64,000 nt of DNA, from the NCBI GenBank assembly GCA_049999765.1, contig JBNGIQ010008997.1, positions 1 to 64,000 on the forward strand, in the 5' to 3' direction. Under the pieces are notes generated by a model. That model was not told the DNA's origin and searched no databases. It saw nothing but the letters and a program-made list of their open reading frames with translations. The first letter of the stretch is position 1, and every line of letters begins with the position of its first letter. This DNA comes from Phaeoceros laevis. Taxonomy: Eukaryota; Anthocerotophyta; Anthocerotopsida; Notothyladales. The translations under genes were made by a program, and so were the position numbers. This document shows, piece after piece, positions 44,892 to 55,400 of the stretch.

Positions 44892-47501
44892 TCACGGTCG
44901 ACCCTTACAACTGTAGCGCCCGTTTGTGAATCGATGCACACGGTACCCATCCCTTACCACAATGTCTCTCTGTTCAAGCCTTGACATGATTTCCGTGGAG
45001 CTGTGGCAGTCGCTGCACATGCGTAGATTCTTCGTTACCACCAGAGGTGTCCCACTGGGAGTGTTCAACAGACCAAACGCCAGAGCTAGCTTCTCAGCAT
45101 GCCCACAAAGCACATCTTCCTTTTCCTTCTGACTCAGTGGCTTCAACACCAACTTTATGTGAGGTACGTGGCCTCCTTCCTGCTTCACACGTGCATTTGA
45201 GCTCTCTACCTTAAGCGCAATATCGCTTCTCGTTTCTCCCACCAGAAATCTGTGTACCTCCTTATTCACCTCAATGCTCGCCACTGCAGGTTTCTTGTTA
45301 GCTCCTACTGCCCTTCTCTGTGTTTCAATCCTGTCTACATCGGTCCACCTACCTGCATCTGCGTAGGCATTGGCCATGAGCACATAGGCAGACGACCTTT
45401 GAGGGTCCAGCTTAGCAATGCTCTCAAAACACCACACAGCCCTCTCTATATCCATGTGACTTTTGCAGGCATTCAACAAAGACGTCAAGCCCACCACATT
45501 ACTTTGGCCTTCACATGATAATAGCATCCTCTCTGCCTCATCTAAATGGCCAGCACGCGCAAGAAGATCAGTCATGCAGGTGTAATGCTCAATAGTAGGT
45601 TTGATGCCATGCTGTTCAACCATGGAATCCAAGTGTTTGCGACCCTCGTGGACCAGTCCCTCATGACAGCATGCTACTAGAAGGCAAGTAAAAGTAACAT
45701 CATCAGGATGAACACCGGCAACTAACATCTCCTCAAAACAAGCTAGTGCCTTGCGACCTTCATCACAAGCACCATACGCAGCAATCAGGAAATTCCATGT
45801 TACCACATTCTTTGTGTCCATGCTGTCAAAAACCTGGCGCGCATCATCCAGCTCACCACATTTTGCATACATGTCCACCAGGCAGGTGCCCACCACTACA
45901 TCCAGCAGACCTCTTTTGACAATCTTTGAGTGCAGCTCCCTGCCCTTCTGTATGGCACCAGTGCTTGCACACGCCTTCAGAAGGCAAGCAAAAGTAACAT
46001 GGTCAGCCAAAATGAGGCCCGCCTCCTCCATTTGTCCATACACAACAAGCGCCTCTTGGCCGAGTCCTTGCTGTGCATACCCAGCTATCAGGGCATTCCA
46101 TGTCACCACATCCTTTGTGGCCATGCTGTCAAAAACCTGGCGTGCAACTTCCAGCTCACCACATTTTGCATACATGTCAACCAGGCAGTTGCCCACCACT
46201 GCGTTATCCAGCAGTCCTCTTTTGACAATCTGTGAGTGAAGCTCCCTGCCCTTCTGTGTGGCACCAGTGCTTGCACACGCCTTCAGAAGGCAAATAAAAG
46301 TAACATGGTCAGCCAGAATGAGCCCCTCCTCCTCCATTTGCCCATACACAACAAGCGCCTCTTGGCTGAGTCCTTGCTGTGCATAACCAGCAATCAAGGC
46401 ATTCCATGTCACCACATCCTTTGTGTCCATGCTGTCAAAAACCTGGCGTGCACCTTCCAGCTCACCACATTTTGCATACATGTCCACCAGGCAGGTGCCA
46501 ACAACCATGTCCGTAGGATTGCCGCTATGCAAAACATCAGAGAGTACTTTTCTGCCAGATTCCAAGTCGGCGGCAAATGCACAAGCTTGAAGGGCAGCTA
46601 CAAAGACGTAACCATCCGCCTTCACTCCTGCCTTACACATGTCACGGTAGAGTTGTATGGCCTCCTTCGGTTTTCCGTGCTTAGCATGTGCAGAGATTAT
46701 GGAAGACCACATGAAGACATCTGGTTTCCCTACCCTGTTGAACACATCCATGGCCTCCTGTAGCCTACCTCCACATGCATACATGCGCAAGAGATGGTTT
46801 CCCAAAAATGTGTTGGATCCGTACCCAAGCTGGACAGTGAGATCATCAAGTCGTCGCCCCAACACCAGATTTTTGTCAGCCCCGCATATCCGAATGACTG
46901 TGTACAGCAGAGAGGAGGACACACGAGATTGTTTCTCTGCCAAGACGGTCAAAGCGTCCACTGCTGGACTTAGCTGCCCATTCTCACAAAGTTGTTCGAT
47001 TATAGCCTGAGCCGTTCCGTACCCTTGGCACTCTGGCACCGTCGGAGCAGCAGCATTATGAGGCAACAAGGGGTTGGATGCAGGTTGAGCAGACCGTCCA
47101 ACCTGGTTGTCCAAGGCAGCCAGCTCCGCATCCACCCAGTCAGGCTTGTAAAAGTTGTTCAGCCATATGGGCTCTTCGCACTCCTTGTGCCTGAAGTCGG
47201 GAGATCGCGCGCTCTTCTTGTTCGTCCTGCAGTCCCACCACAATGTGGGGTCCAAGAAATGCTGCCTCCACAACAACTCTTGTCGTTCTCCTGCACTGTT
47301 ATTGTCCGGTATGCATAGCTTGGCTGCTAAGCCACAGCACGGCACAAATGTGCGGCTTGTGTAAATCCATTGCCTCGGACGCATATTTAACCTCCCCTCC
47401 AGCTCCAGGGTGTGGGCCTGCCTCTCAGCTGCTGGCATCCAAAACCGCTGATGTTGCATCCCGTTGGTGGTGCGCGATGGTAGGTGGAGGAAATGCGCCA
47501 T
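44892..47501 (-). CDS. PLS-class PPR protein with a GRP-ended DYW (KP-type) domain
   Basis: A single exon of 869 residues starts at ATG 47501. It should enter mitochondria or plastids and bind an RNA through PPR repeats of P, L and S types. Examples are VVGTCLVDMYAKCGELEGAR, VFDSMDTKDVVTWNALIAGY and VTFACLLKACASTGAIQKG, with three very similar consecutive PLS triplets. E-type motifs follow (IEHYTCMTDLLARAGHLDEA, SSAYVLMANAYADAGRW). Instead of the usual PG box the sequence has KKPAVASIEV. The deaminase-like domain keeps HAEKLALAFGLL (HxE) and CSDCH zinc ligands, but ends SCKGRP instead of DYW. KP plus GRP defines the variant proposed to carry out U-to-C editing. An in-frame GTG lies upstream but no ATG. 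Confidence 0.92.
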   Translation of the reverse strand: MAHFLHLPSRTTNGMQHQRFWMPAAERQAHTLELEGRLNMRPRQWIYTSRTFVPCCGLAAKLCIPDNNSAGERQELLWRQHFLDPTLWWDCRTNKKSARSPDFRHKECEEPIWLNNFYKPDWVDAELAALDNQVGRSAQPASNPLLPHNAAAPTVPECQGYGTAQAIIEQLCENGQLSPAVDALTVLAEKQSRVSSSLLYTVIRICGADKNLVLGRRLDDLTVQLGYGSNTFLGNHLLRMYACGGRLQEAMDVFNRVGKPDVFMWSSIISAHAKHGKPKEAIQLYRDMCKAGVKADGYVFVAALQACAFAADLESGRKVLSDVLHSGNPTDMVVGTCLVDMYAKCGELEGARQVFDSMDTKDVVTWNALIAGYAQQGLSQEALVVYGQMEEEGLILADHVTFICLLKACASTGATQKGRELHSQIVKRGLLDNAVVGNCLVDMYAKCGELEVARQVFDSMATKDVVTWNALIAGYAQQGLGQEALVVYGQMEEAGLILADHVTFACLLKACASTGAIQKGRELHSKIVKRGLLDVVVGTCLVDMYAKCGELDDARQVFDSMDTKNVVTWNFLIAAYGACDEGRKALACFEEMLVAGVHPDDVTFTCLLVACCHEGLVHEGRKHLDSMVEQHGIKPTIEHYTCMTDLLARAGHLDEAERMLLSCEGQSNVVGLTSLLNACKSHMDIERAVWCFESIAKLDPQRSSAYVLMANAYADAGRWTDVDRIETQRRAVGANKKPAVASIEVNKEVHRFLVGETRSDIALKVESSNARVKQEGGHVPHIKLVLKPLSQKEKEDVLCGHAEKLALAFGLLNTPSGTPLVVTKNLRMCSDCHSSTEIMSRLEQRDIVVRDGYRVHRFTNGRYSCKGRP

Positions 47502-49455
47502 TGCTACCTCTGCAAAAACTGGGCACTTGGCTATGGCGGCCCTCGGACTGGGAAATGTTATCAGGTCAAGCGCAGCCACAAGCCACGGTGGCCTGCGCTT
47601 TGAACTCACAGGGCAGCACTAGCAGCAGGCACATCTGTCGGGAAAGTCTGGTCACGACACCTGAGCTTTGACGTACAGTCGGCCCTCCCTAATGGTTCGG
47701 TACCCTGAAACCACTACCATTTAGAGAGGGTACCAAATACCTAATTTGGGATTTTAAAATTAAATATTTATTTAATTAAAAAATCCAAAAGAAAAATAAA
47801 AAAATCACCGTGACGAAGTTAATAAATACGAATGATAGTAAGTGAGTAATGCGTTATATGGGGTGAAAAATCTCTTAACAAGAAAGGGCAGCTGAGAAAA
47901 TGAAGGGTAAGTTGAATGAAAAACCAGAAGGAGATGCAAAGAAAAGCAAGGAAGAATGGAGGTTGGCTACCAGAAATAAAGGAAGTCCTACTTAAGAAAC
48001 CTGAGAAGAATGCAATGTTCTAAAAGATCTCTATTTAGAAGCATACCCTAGAAGCCAAAGGGAAATAGAAGCCTGAAATGGAGATGGACACTAGTGAAGC
48101 ATTAGTGGAAAAATTGGGAAAGGTAGCCTCCTAAGGAGAAACAAGCAATGTAAGCCAAACTGAAGCACAAGAGGAGAACACAGGAACCCCCATCAAGGAA
48201 GGAACTGACAATATAGAAGAATGTATGTATGATGCTACGGAAAAGAGCTGAAACTTAAGCCCTTTAAGATGGATTCGGAAAAGAAGCGAGGTATTGCGAA
48301 CAAAACAAGGGACTTCAGATCCTAGGGTCGCAGAAGAACAACGTCCTACCAACTCATATATGCAGCACAATATATGAGTGCAGTTATATGGGCTGTGTAG
48401 CAATTGCAGCTGGTCAACAAGCTTGAATCGAGTTGCGCTATAGCCCTTTCTGGCTGGAAAATGCATACATATGAGCAAACTGCAATAGTATGGGGTAAAA
48501 AGAAAAACAGCAAAATAAGTAGCTGCACTCCCACCTGGGCCCAACCGTCATGAAGAGGACGGTGAGCATGCTAGACACGACCAAATGCCATCGGGAACCA
48601 TGGTAAGAGGCGGACGTAAACAAAACATATGATAGATGGCTGCGGAGTTGACAAGACAAGAACACCTTGTGGTCCTCACTATAACCAGGGTGGGATGATC
48701 CTTACAATTGGTCACATCACATCCTTCAGTCACTAGCACTAAAAAAAAAGGTGATCCAAGAACTTCAAACAACTAATACTTGTAAACCAACTAACACTTG
48801 CCACAGCAACAAAAATGTCTTCCAACACAAGAAAGTTGTAACATGTTTTAGCACCAAATATGGTGAATCTTGAACTTGAGTAGATAGCTTTTGTCCATGA
48901 GTGAAATCTATAGTACTTACTATTTCAATTAAAGAGTCAAATGTAGCTAGTGTGTGTGATAAAAATGGACTCTAGAATGAAATCTTCAAGAACACACGAT
49001 ATGAAGTAGCATGGCAGCAAAGAAACTTCCTTCAAGATTCTTACCGAATTCGTGTTATGAATTTGTGAGTGTAAATTAAATACCGTCCCCCCCTACGGCC
49101 AAGGTTGTGACACGGTTGGCCTCTGGTCGAGATCGGTAAAGATTCAATCATTCACACCGATATAGAGCTGCGCAGGATCCTAGGTGCACAAGCTTGAGCC
49201 AACCAAGGTGCATAGACATATATAGTGGAGAATGACAATTGCAGGCTTGCATGAGTTCACTTGAATGCCGTTGGCGCCCCAGCAGCGGGCAATTCCAAGT
49301 AGCTAGCTCAAGCCAAGGCGGCCGCCTGTGAGCCTACCTTTCTTGGAGAAATCTTGATGCATTGGGCACCGCCCCAGGCCTAGCTAGCTAGGTCATGGAG
49401 AAATCTTGGGGGCCTAGGCCTGCTAGCCTTAGCAGCTAGCGCCGCCGGGATCGTG
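47502..49455. other. Interval between PPR and GT29 genes
   Basis: Partly AT-rich (47.74-47.9 kb). No exon or repeat structure is recognised; open frames at 48.1-48.8 kb have no family resemblance. The last few hundred bases are the promoter of the GT29 gene. Confidence 0.45.
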
Positions 49456-51024
49456 ATGATCAGAGGCTCAGGGCTGGGCCGCGGGCGGCCCAGGACGTGC
49501 CGCTGCAGCCCCGTCTCCAGTTGCACGGCCTGCTGCGAGTACTGCCAGCAGGCCTGCCCTGCCGGCGGCCATGCCAGCACCGGCCGAACTTCTTGGCTCC
49601 GGATGCATATGCGGGGAACTAAGCTGCTGTTTGCCATCGTCGCCCTGCTGCTCGTCCTCTCGCTCACCTGCTTCTTCCGCGCTTCCGTCACCATTCTGTG
49701 GGTGTGGGACAGCAGCCACACCACCTGGCTGGTGCAGCACTTTGAGTCCTCCGCGGCGTCCACTAATCTCACTCTTTCTGCTGCTGCTGCTACTATCGCG
49801 TCCAATCCTCTTCTTCTTCCGTCTCCTCCTGACCCAGCCCTCGCCGGTGACCGGCTGGACGCCGCGCGCATCTTCCAGTACGCGTCCCTGGACCCCTACA
49901 TCGAGAAAGTCGACGAGCCCATCATCGCCAGGCTGCTGGAGGCGGTCATCACGCCGGGCGGAGCCGTCGATATCCCCCTGCCCAGGACGACGAAACAGGA
50001 GGAGGAGCTCGAGGCGGCGGCGGCTATGGCGGCGCCACCGTCCAAGAGGCCCAGCCTGAGGTTCCTCAGGAGGCCGCCGCTGGAGGCGTGGGAGCTGGAG
50101 CTGAGCAGGCCTCGGTACCGGCCGTACTGGCGCCGATTCCAGGACCTCCTGCGGGGCTGGGCCGCCGCCAGACGCTACGACCCGCAGGTGATGAGGGAAC
50201 TTAAGCTTCTTGCCGCCATGGCCAACACCTCCAGTACCGCTTCCGAGGCCGATCAGCAGGAGCTGCTGGTGCCGCACAAGACGTGCGCGGTGGTGGGGAG
50301 CTCCGGCATCCTGCTGCGCCGCGACTACGGCGCCTTCATCGACTCGCACGACATGGTGATCCGCATCAACGGCGCGCGCACGCAGAGCTACGAGCGGCAC
50401 GTCGGCTCCAAGACCACGCTCGCCGTGGCCAACAGCAACATGCTGCGGGTGTGGGCGCGCGCGCTGCCCGGGCGCGCGGTTGAGGCCGCGCCGTCGTGCG
50501 CGTACCCCTACGCCGGCCGCGTTCCCTTCCTGGTCTACATCTGCCAGCCCGCGCACCTGATGGAGGTGGCCGTGTGCCGCGCGGTGCAACCGGGCACGCC
50601 GCTGCTGGTCACGGATCCCCGCCTGGACGCGCTCTGCTTCAGGATAGCCAAGTGGTACTCGCTGAGGGAGTGGTGCGTGCGGGACGAGCCTGCAGCTGCA
50701 GCGCGCGGAGGATCAGGAGCGTGCAGTTTGAGAGAGTGGGAGCGCAAGCACGGCGGCATCCTGTTCCACCACTCGTCCGGGATGCAGGCGGTGGTGCTGG
50801 CGCTGGGGCTGTGCGCGCGTGTGCACCTGTTCGGCTTCGGCAAGGAGGAGGGCGTGAAGCACCATTACCACGGCGTGCAGAAGGCTGAGCTCTCCATCCA
50901 CGACTACGCCGCCGAGTACGCGCTGTACCGCGACCTGGAGAACAACAGGAGCGCGGATGTGGCCTTCTTGAACCAGACGACGCAGCAGGGCTTCCTGGTG
51001 CCCCCGCTCCGCGTCTTCCTTTAA
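49456..51024 (+). CDS. GT29 sialyltransferase-like protein
   Basis: The protein has 522 residues in a single GC-rich exon. It is a type II Golgi protein: a short Cys-rich cytoplasmic tail, one transmembrane helix at about residues 57-75 (LLFAIVALLLVLSLTCFF), a stem and a luminal catalytic domain. Sialyl motif L is KTCAVVGSSGILLRRDYG followed by IDSHDMVIRINGA. Motif S is HHSSGMQAVVLALGLCARVH plus LFGFG. Motif III is HHYHG, and motif VS lies in IHDYAAEYALYRDLE. Plants have a few such proteins (SIA1, SIA2/MGP2 and RHS-like) although they make little or no sialic acid; they are thought to act on KDO or pectin-related sugars and matter for pollen tubes. The start could also be ATG 49603, which would shorten the cytoplasmic tail. 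Confidence 0.93.
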   Translation: MIRGSGLGRGRPRTCRCSPVSSCTACCEYCQQACPAGGHASTGRTSWLRMHMRGTKLLFAIVALLLVLSLTCFFRASVTILWVWDSSHTTWLVQHFESSAASTNLTLSAAAATIASNPLLLPSPPDPALAGDRLDAARIFQYASLDPYIEKVDEPIIARLLEAVITPGGAVDIPLPRTTKQEEELEAAAAMAAPPSKRPSLRFLRRPPLEAWELELSRPRYRPYWRRFQDLLRGWAAARRYDPQVMRELKLLAAMANTSSTASEADQQELLVPHKTCAVVGSSGILLRRDYGAFIDSHDMVIRINGARTQSYERHVGSKTTLAVANSNMLRVWARALPGRAVEAAPSCAYPYAGRVPFLVYICQPAHLMEVAVCRAVQPGTPLLVTDPRLDALCFRIAKWYSLREWCVRDEPAAAARGGSGACSLREWERKHGGILFHHSSGMQAVVLALGLCARVHLFGFGKEEGVKHHYHGVQKAELSIHDYAAEYALYRDLENNRSADVAFLNQTTQQGFLVPPLRVFL

Positions 51025-51267
51025 TTTATAAATGCCACCGATCGAGCTTTCTTGAAAGAACGCAAATCTGATTTCTTGAAAGAACGCAAAATTTATCTGA
51101 TTGCATGCTACATTTTATGGTCATGAAGCAAGCTAAGCCTTCCGAAATGAAAGCGGACACTGTTGATAGTCTACAGCGTAGCAGGGTCAATTGATCCGAT
51201 TCATCAAGTGACAGCAGAATGAACCAGACTTCCTAATTCATTCATTGCTAGCTATGACTATAGCTCG

Positions 51268-51585
51268 CTACAGGTGGTCGCTTGCCGGTACAAGTGCTCC
51301 AGGCAGACACGCATACGCTGGGCACCGGCTGGTGATGAATCTGGAAATGGTGCAGATGCGGCAAGCCCCGGAACTGGACACCCACACAGCCAGGTCGGCG
51401 TAAAGGCAGCAGAAGTCGCTCAGGATGATCCGCAGCGCGTCACAGCTCTCGAACGCTCTCGCCGCGTCGCCTCTGAACTTGTCGCAATCTTCACTATCGT
51501 CTGCTGCGCCTGCTGTAGCCAGCAGCAGCAGCAGCAGTATGAGGGCTCCTACCAGGCAACAAGCCGCCACCCAAGTCGCTGCCAT
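51268..51585 (-). CDS. Second small secreted cysteine-rich protein (105 residues)
   Basis: A single exon starts with ATG at 51585. The N-terminus MAATWVAACCLVGALILLLL is a signal peptide or anchor ending near ATAGA. The mature part has C-x12-C-x10-CC at its start (EDCDKF, ESCDALRI, DFCCLYADL), followed by CRIC and two further cysteines. The length equals that of the protein at 41868-42185, and both start MAAT and share the C...C...CC layout, though the sequences are otherwise dissimilar. It may be a distant paralogue or a case of convergence. The function is unknown; prolamin-like secreted peptides are the nearest analogy. Confidence 0.5.
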   Translation of the reverse strand: MAATWVAACCLVGALILLLLLLATAGAADDSEDCDKFRGDAARAFESCDALRIILSDFCCLYADLAVWVSSSGACRICTISRFITSRCPAYACLPGALVPASDHL

Positions 51586-52478
51586 ACATGCCAATTGCGA
51601 GTTTAGGGAGACGCTTGTAAGTAGAGAGTCCCCCTACAGGTGCATATAACACCCCTGTCTTATCATGAGCAGGGTTGGTGTGAATGCCACACACTCTTGA
51701 GGCTTACGAGCCTAGGTGGGTAGATGCCACACATTCTGTGATTCTTGAACGAAGTCGGGGTGCCGTCGACTTACCCCATACTGTATCACCATGTGTGATT
51801 TTGCCGGATGGGTGCCTGCCATTTCTTAACCCAGCTAAACTTGCGTTCCTGCAGTAGGGTTTCCAGTTTCTGAGGCGCACCGCAAGCCCTAAGCCCGGTG
51901 GCCCTCTGCCCTATAAAAGCCGACGCAGGAGATTGCTACCGCAGCTTTATTGTTTAGGCGTTGGTGTGCTGCCCGCCAGCTTCCGGAGTGCTCCTGACTA
52001 GGTCTTGCGAGGTTGCGTTTCTGAGCTGTGTTTAGGTCCCAGGATGATGCTGCAGGCTGCTGATGAGTTTGGTTGAATCGAGAGAGGCTTCTCTATCTGA
52101 TCCCTCCGGCTCTTTGTGCTGTTGGATCCGTTCCCTGAAGCCAGAGGAAGCTACTGAGTTGTAGAGGTACCTCTCGGTAGGGGCAGCACTCGCTATCCTG
52201 ACACCGATTGTGCTTCGGTGTTAGGACGTTGTGTTGCAACATATCTGTCTGCATGGTGGGTATACCCCATGGCTTGCTCTCAGATGCCCCTCCCTGTTAG
52301 CTGTCTTCCTTGAGGAAGGTGTCATGGTGAGGTGTCTGTGAGCTGCTGTGACTGTGTGTGGCTCTCAGTTGTAGGACTAAGTACGTCTAAGCAGCCCCCT
52401 GGTTGCTGTTTGTTGTCGTAATTCTATTCCCCCCATCACCTTTGGCCCTAAGAAAGACCATAACTGCGCTGATGAAAC
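51586..52478. other. Interval with a TATA-bearing segment, possible solo LTR
   Basis: CCCTATAAAAGCC at about 51910 is a good plus-strand TATA box with no gene immediately downstream. The next 500 bp have many short direct words and no coding exon. Such a TATA box in orphan DNA is typical of an LTR, but I could not identify matching TG...CA ends or a target-site duplication. Confidence 0.3.
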
Positions 52479-55400
52479 CTATTTTACACTGCGCTGATTC
52501 ACCGTGATTCGTGCATTTTGAACATCTAAGGGACTGAGCAGTTCGTGGTACTTTTCTCCTTGCTGAGCATGAATCCAAAACCTAAACCGTGAAGCTTCGA
52601 AATGCAATCGTCTTCCTGGATGGCTGTTACTAATGCCATCCGGGTAGAGCTGTTTGTGTATACGTGCAGTCTCATCAAGAAATGCACGGACCTTGTCACC
52701 GCTCAAATTCTGTTCTTGAGTCGCGTGAATTCCCGCCTGGGTGAAGAATATAGCAGCATTTCTGAGCACCTCTTCACTAGCAGTCAGTCACTTATCGAAG
52801 CGGGAATCTGGGCGTATGGATGGAGGCTAGGGTTGGAGCACTCCGGTGATGTTGAGGTTTTGAAGTCTACCTGGAAAGTGCTGATGAAAACTGTCTGCAT
52901 GTTTCAGATGGTTTTCTTCAGAACTGTGAAGGTAGACCAAGATCTGAGTCAACTCACTATGAGGAGAAATAATATGGCATTCGCTAGTCGAAGAGATTGA
53001 GCAACCCATACCTCAGCACTTGAGAAGATGGGCCTGGTTCGGTTTATTTGCCAGCAGAAAAAATAATAAATCATCGACTATGGGAACGTAGTCTCCAGCC
53101 TCGACTACAGAATTTGTTGGTACAAAACACACATCCAGGATTCTGGATGATGTCACCAAATGCCTGCTTACTCGTATACAATTTGGATGGGAGCCTTCTC
53201 TGCGACATCCGCAAAGAGCCAGGGTGGCAGGACGCCAAGGTTGTCATACACCTGCTTGATCTGTTTCTCCGTGGGAAATTTCATTTCCCCTCGACAGATA
53301 GCAGAATACACTCTGTCTATCAGAAAGTTGACAGTTGTCTTGGCTTTCGAAGCTCGTGCAGACAGAAGTCTTGAACTCAGTTCTGCTCGGAAGTGTATGA
53401 GACCTCCAGTGAGAGCGTGGACATACTCTTGCGTCAATGACCACCCATTCCACCGACCACTGTTTACAAGGTTCTCAATCTCAGACACCAAAAGCACCCC
53501 ATGGGGCAAGTTGTCTCTCCTATTGAACCAGTCCATCTTCAAATCATGGTAGAACCCAAACCCAATGACCTGCACATCAGAACAAAACCAGCAACAACCA
53601 TTCGAATAAAACCTTGGGGTCTGGTTTTACCTACTCAACCAAAAAAGTACAAAATTTGCAAAATTCGAAGTTGTCACCTGAATAAAGGAGATGTTTGGCG
53701 TAAATAACAGTGGTAGCTCCCCAGGAGGGCAGGCGTGGAAGTGGGCTAGAATCTTCAACTTGAACTTGATTGGCAAGTATACAAGCATTGCAGCTAAAGC
53801 AAACCCAAAAGGTGACCACAGAGGAATAGGAGACCAATGGTGTTTTGGTTTGTCGTTCTTAGCTTCACTGTCCCTGCTGAGTGATGGTGACCGTCTTTGA
53901 AAATCGAAGCCCTCATCTGTACCGTCCTCCCTAACGTCGGGAGGCGGTGCTGGCAAGAACCCTGATGGTACAGCCAGAGATTCAATGGGCGCAGATTTCA
54001 CCCGAAACATAGCTGGTAGCACCTCCTTATATGCCCGCAAATTCACTGATGTGCTTCCACGCTTCATGTAAGGGGAAACAACGAAGTTATACTGCAGCTG
54101 ATTCTGGGTATTGAGCTGATCCTGGAAGTGGAGAGCCTGAGTGGCTGCTCTTCTGGCTGCAGTATCTTCACTTACACCACAGCACGATATGGTGAATCTT
54201 GAGGTTGTAACAACCTTGGAGGATGCCAAGCTTCCCCAATCAATCATGTGATGGCTGATATCCTTTGGATACGGGCCCATTATTATAGCTGCTCACAAAA
54301 CGCACACCCGCGCCTGTTATAAAACATTCTGTTTTTCACAGGATCAGATGCAACAAAACAACTTACTCCTATGACTAGGAAACCTCTCCCGCGAGCTGAA
54401 AAGCAGGCTCACCTGCAGCGTTTTCCACCGAGTCACCAAGCCGATGAACGTGCCATGGCAACACTCTCCTTATCCAGTGGAACAAGCCATAATCTTGAGG
54501 AACATGAGGAAATATGACCAACTCATGACTTCCTAACCAAGAGATCTCAGATGGTGCAAAAGAACAATGCCATGTAACATCCCAGCACACATGTTCCAAC
54601 CCAAGTATAGCCAGTACACATTTCCAAGCTGTGTACTCCTTGGCTTTCAGCTGGGGATCTGTCACAAAGACAACCTCCTTGGCTTTTTCATACTGTGGGA
54701 TGACACGTGATTCCAAGTGCCTGCAAGCATAGTCAGGTGTCATGAAGAGGAAAGAAAAGCTTCAATGCAAGTACCAGATTTCCATCATCGTGCTCACCTG
54801 TACTCGATGCTACGATTGTTGAGCAGTAAATGAACTTGGACAGCCGCCAGGGAAAAAGCTCTACAGTCTTCACTGATTTGACAAGGTATGTCCATATGAG
54901 CATCCTGGCCTGGAGCTATAGTCTCAGATTTTTGGCTCCAAGAGTACTCCTGCCTCTGACCACCTTCCAGTTCAACGAACATAAGAATCTTAACCGCAAC
55001 GGTACCCAAAGACCTGATGAGCATTTGTTGTCAGACAAAGAAGAAGTATCAACAGAGATGACACGCCGTGAATAGAGGTTGCCAGATCCTGCTCCAAAAT
55101 GTACATGAGCAGCCAGGGAAGAGAGGGTAGTCACGAACAATTTTGTTCTGCCTCCATAGACACCTGTCGAAATATTTCGCAGCCTCACTCTGACCACAAC
55201 CAAGTCTCCCTTTCGGATGGTATGAGGTAACTCCGCATCTGCAACAAAATGGATGGGATACTGAACTGGTATCTGCATCCGAAAGGAGTACAACGTTGTG
55301 GCATGAGACATACTGAACACAGAACTGAGCACAAAACTTCTGAATCAACATCACACTGCGTCCATCTCAAAACCCACATGCTTCACTTGCCTCAAGCAGA

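Noticed and set aside
44698-44916. Open frame between the kinase exon and the PPR gene
   Set aside because: It spans a diverged CTCAGTTTGACGGGGATAG repeat and has no recognisable kinase subdomain or other motif.
49468-50589. 373-codon open frame antisense to the GT29 gene
   Set aside because: It mirrors the GC-rich coding strand, is His/Arg/Gly-rich and has no domain; the sense frame carries all sialyl motifs.
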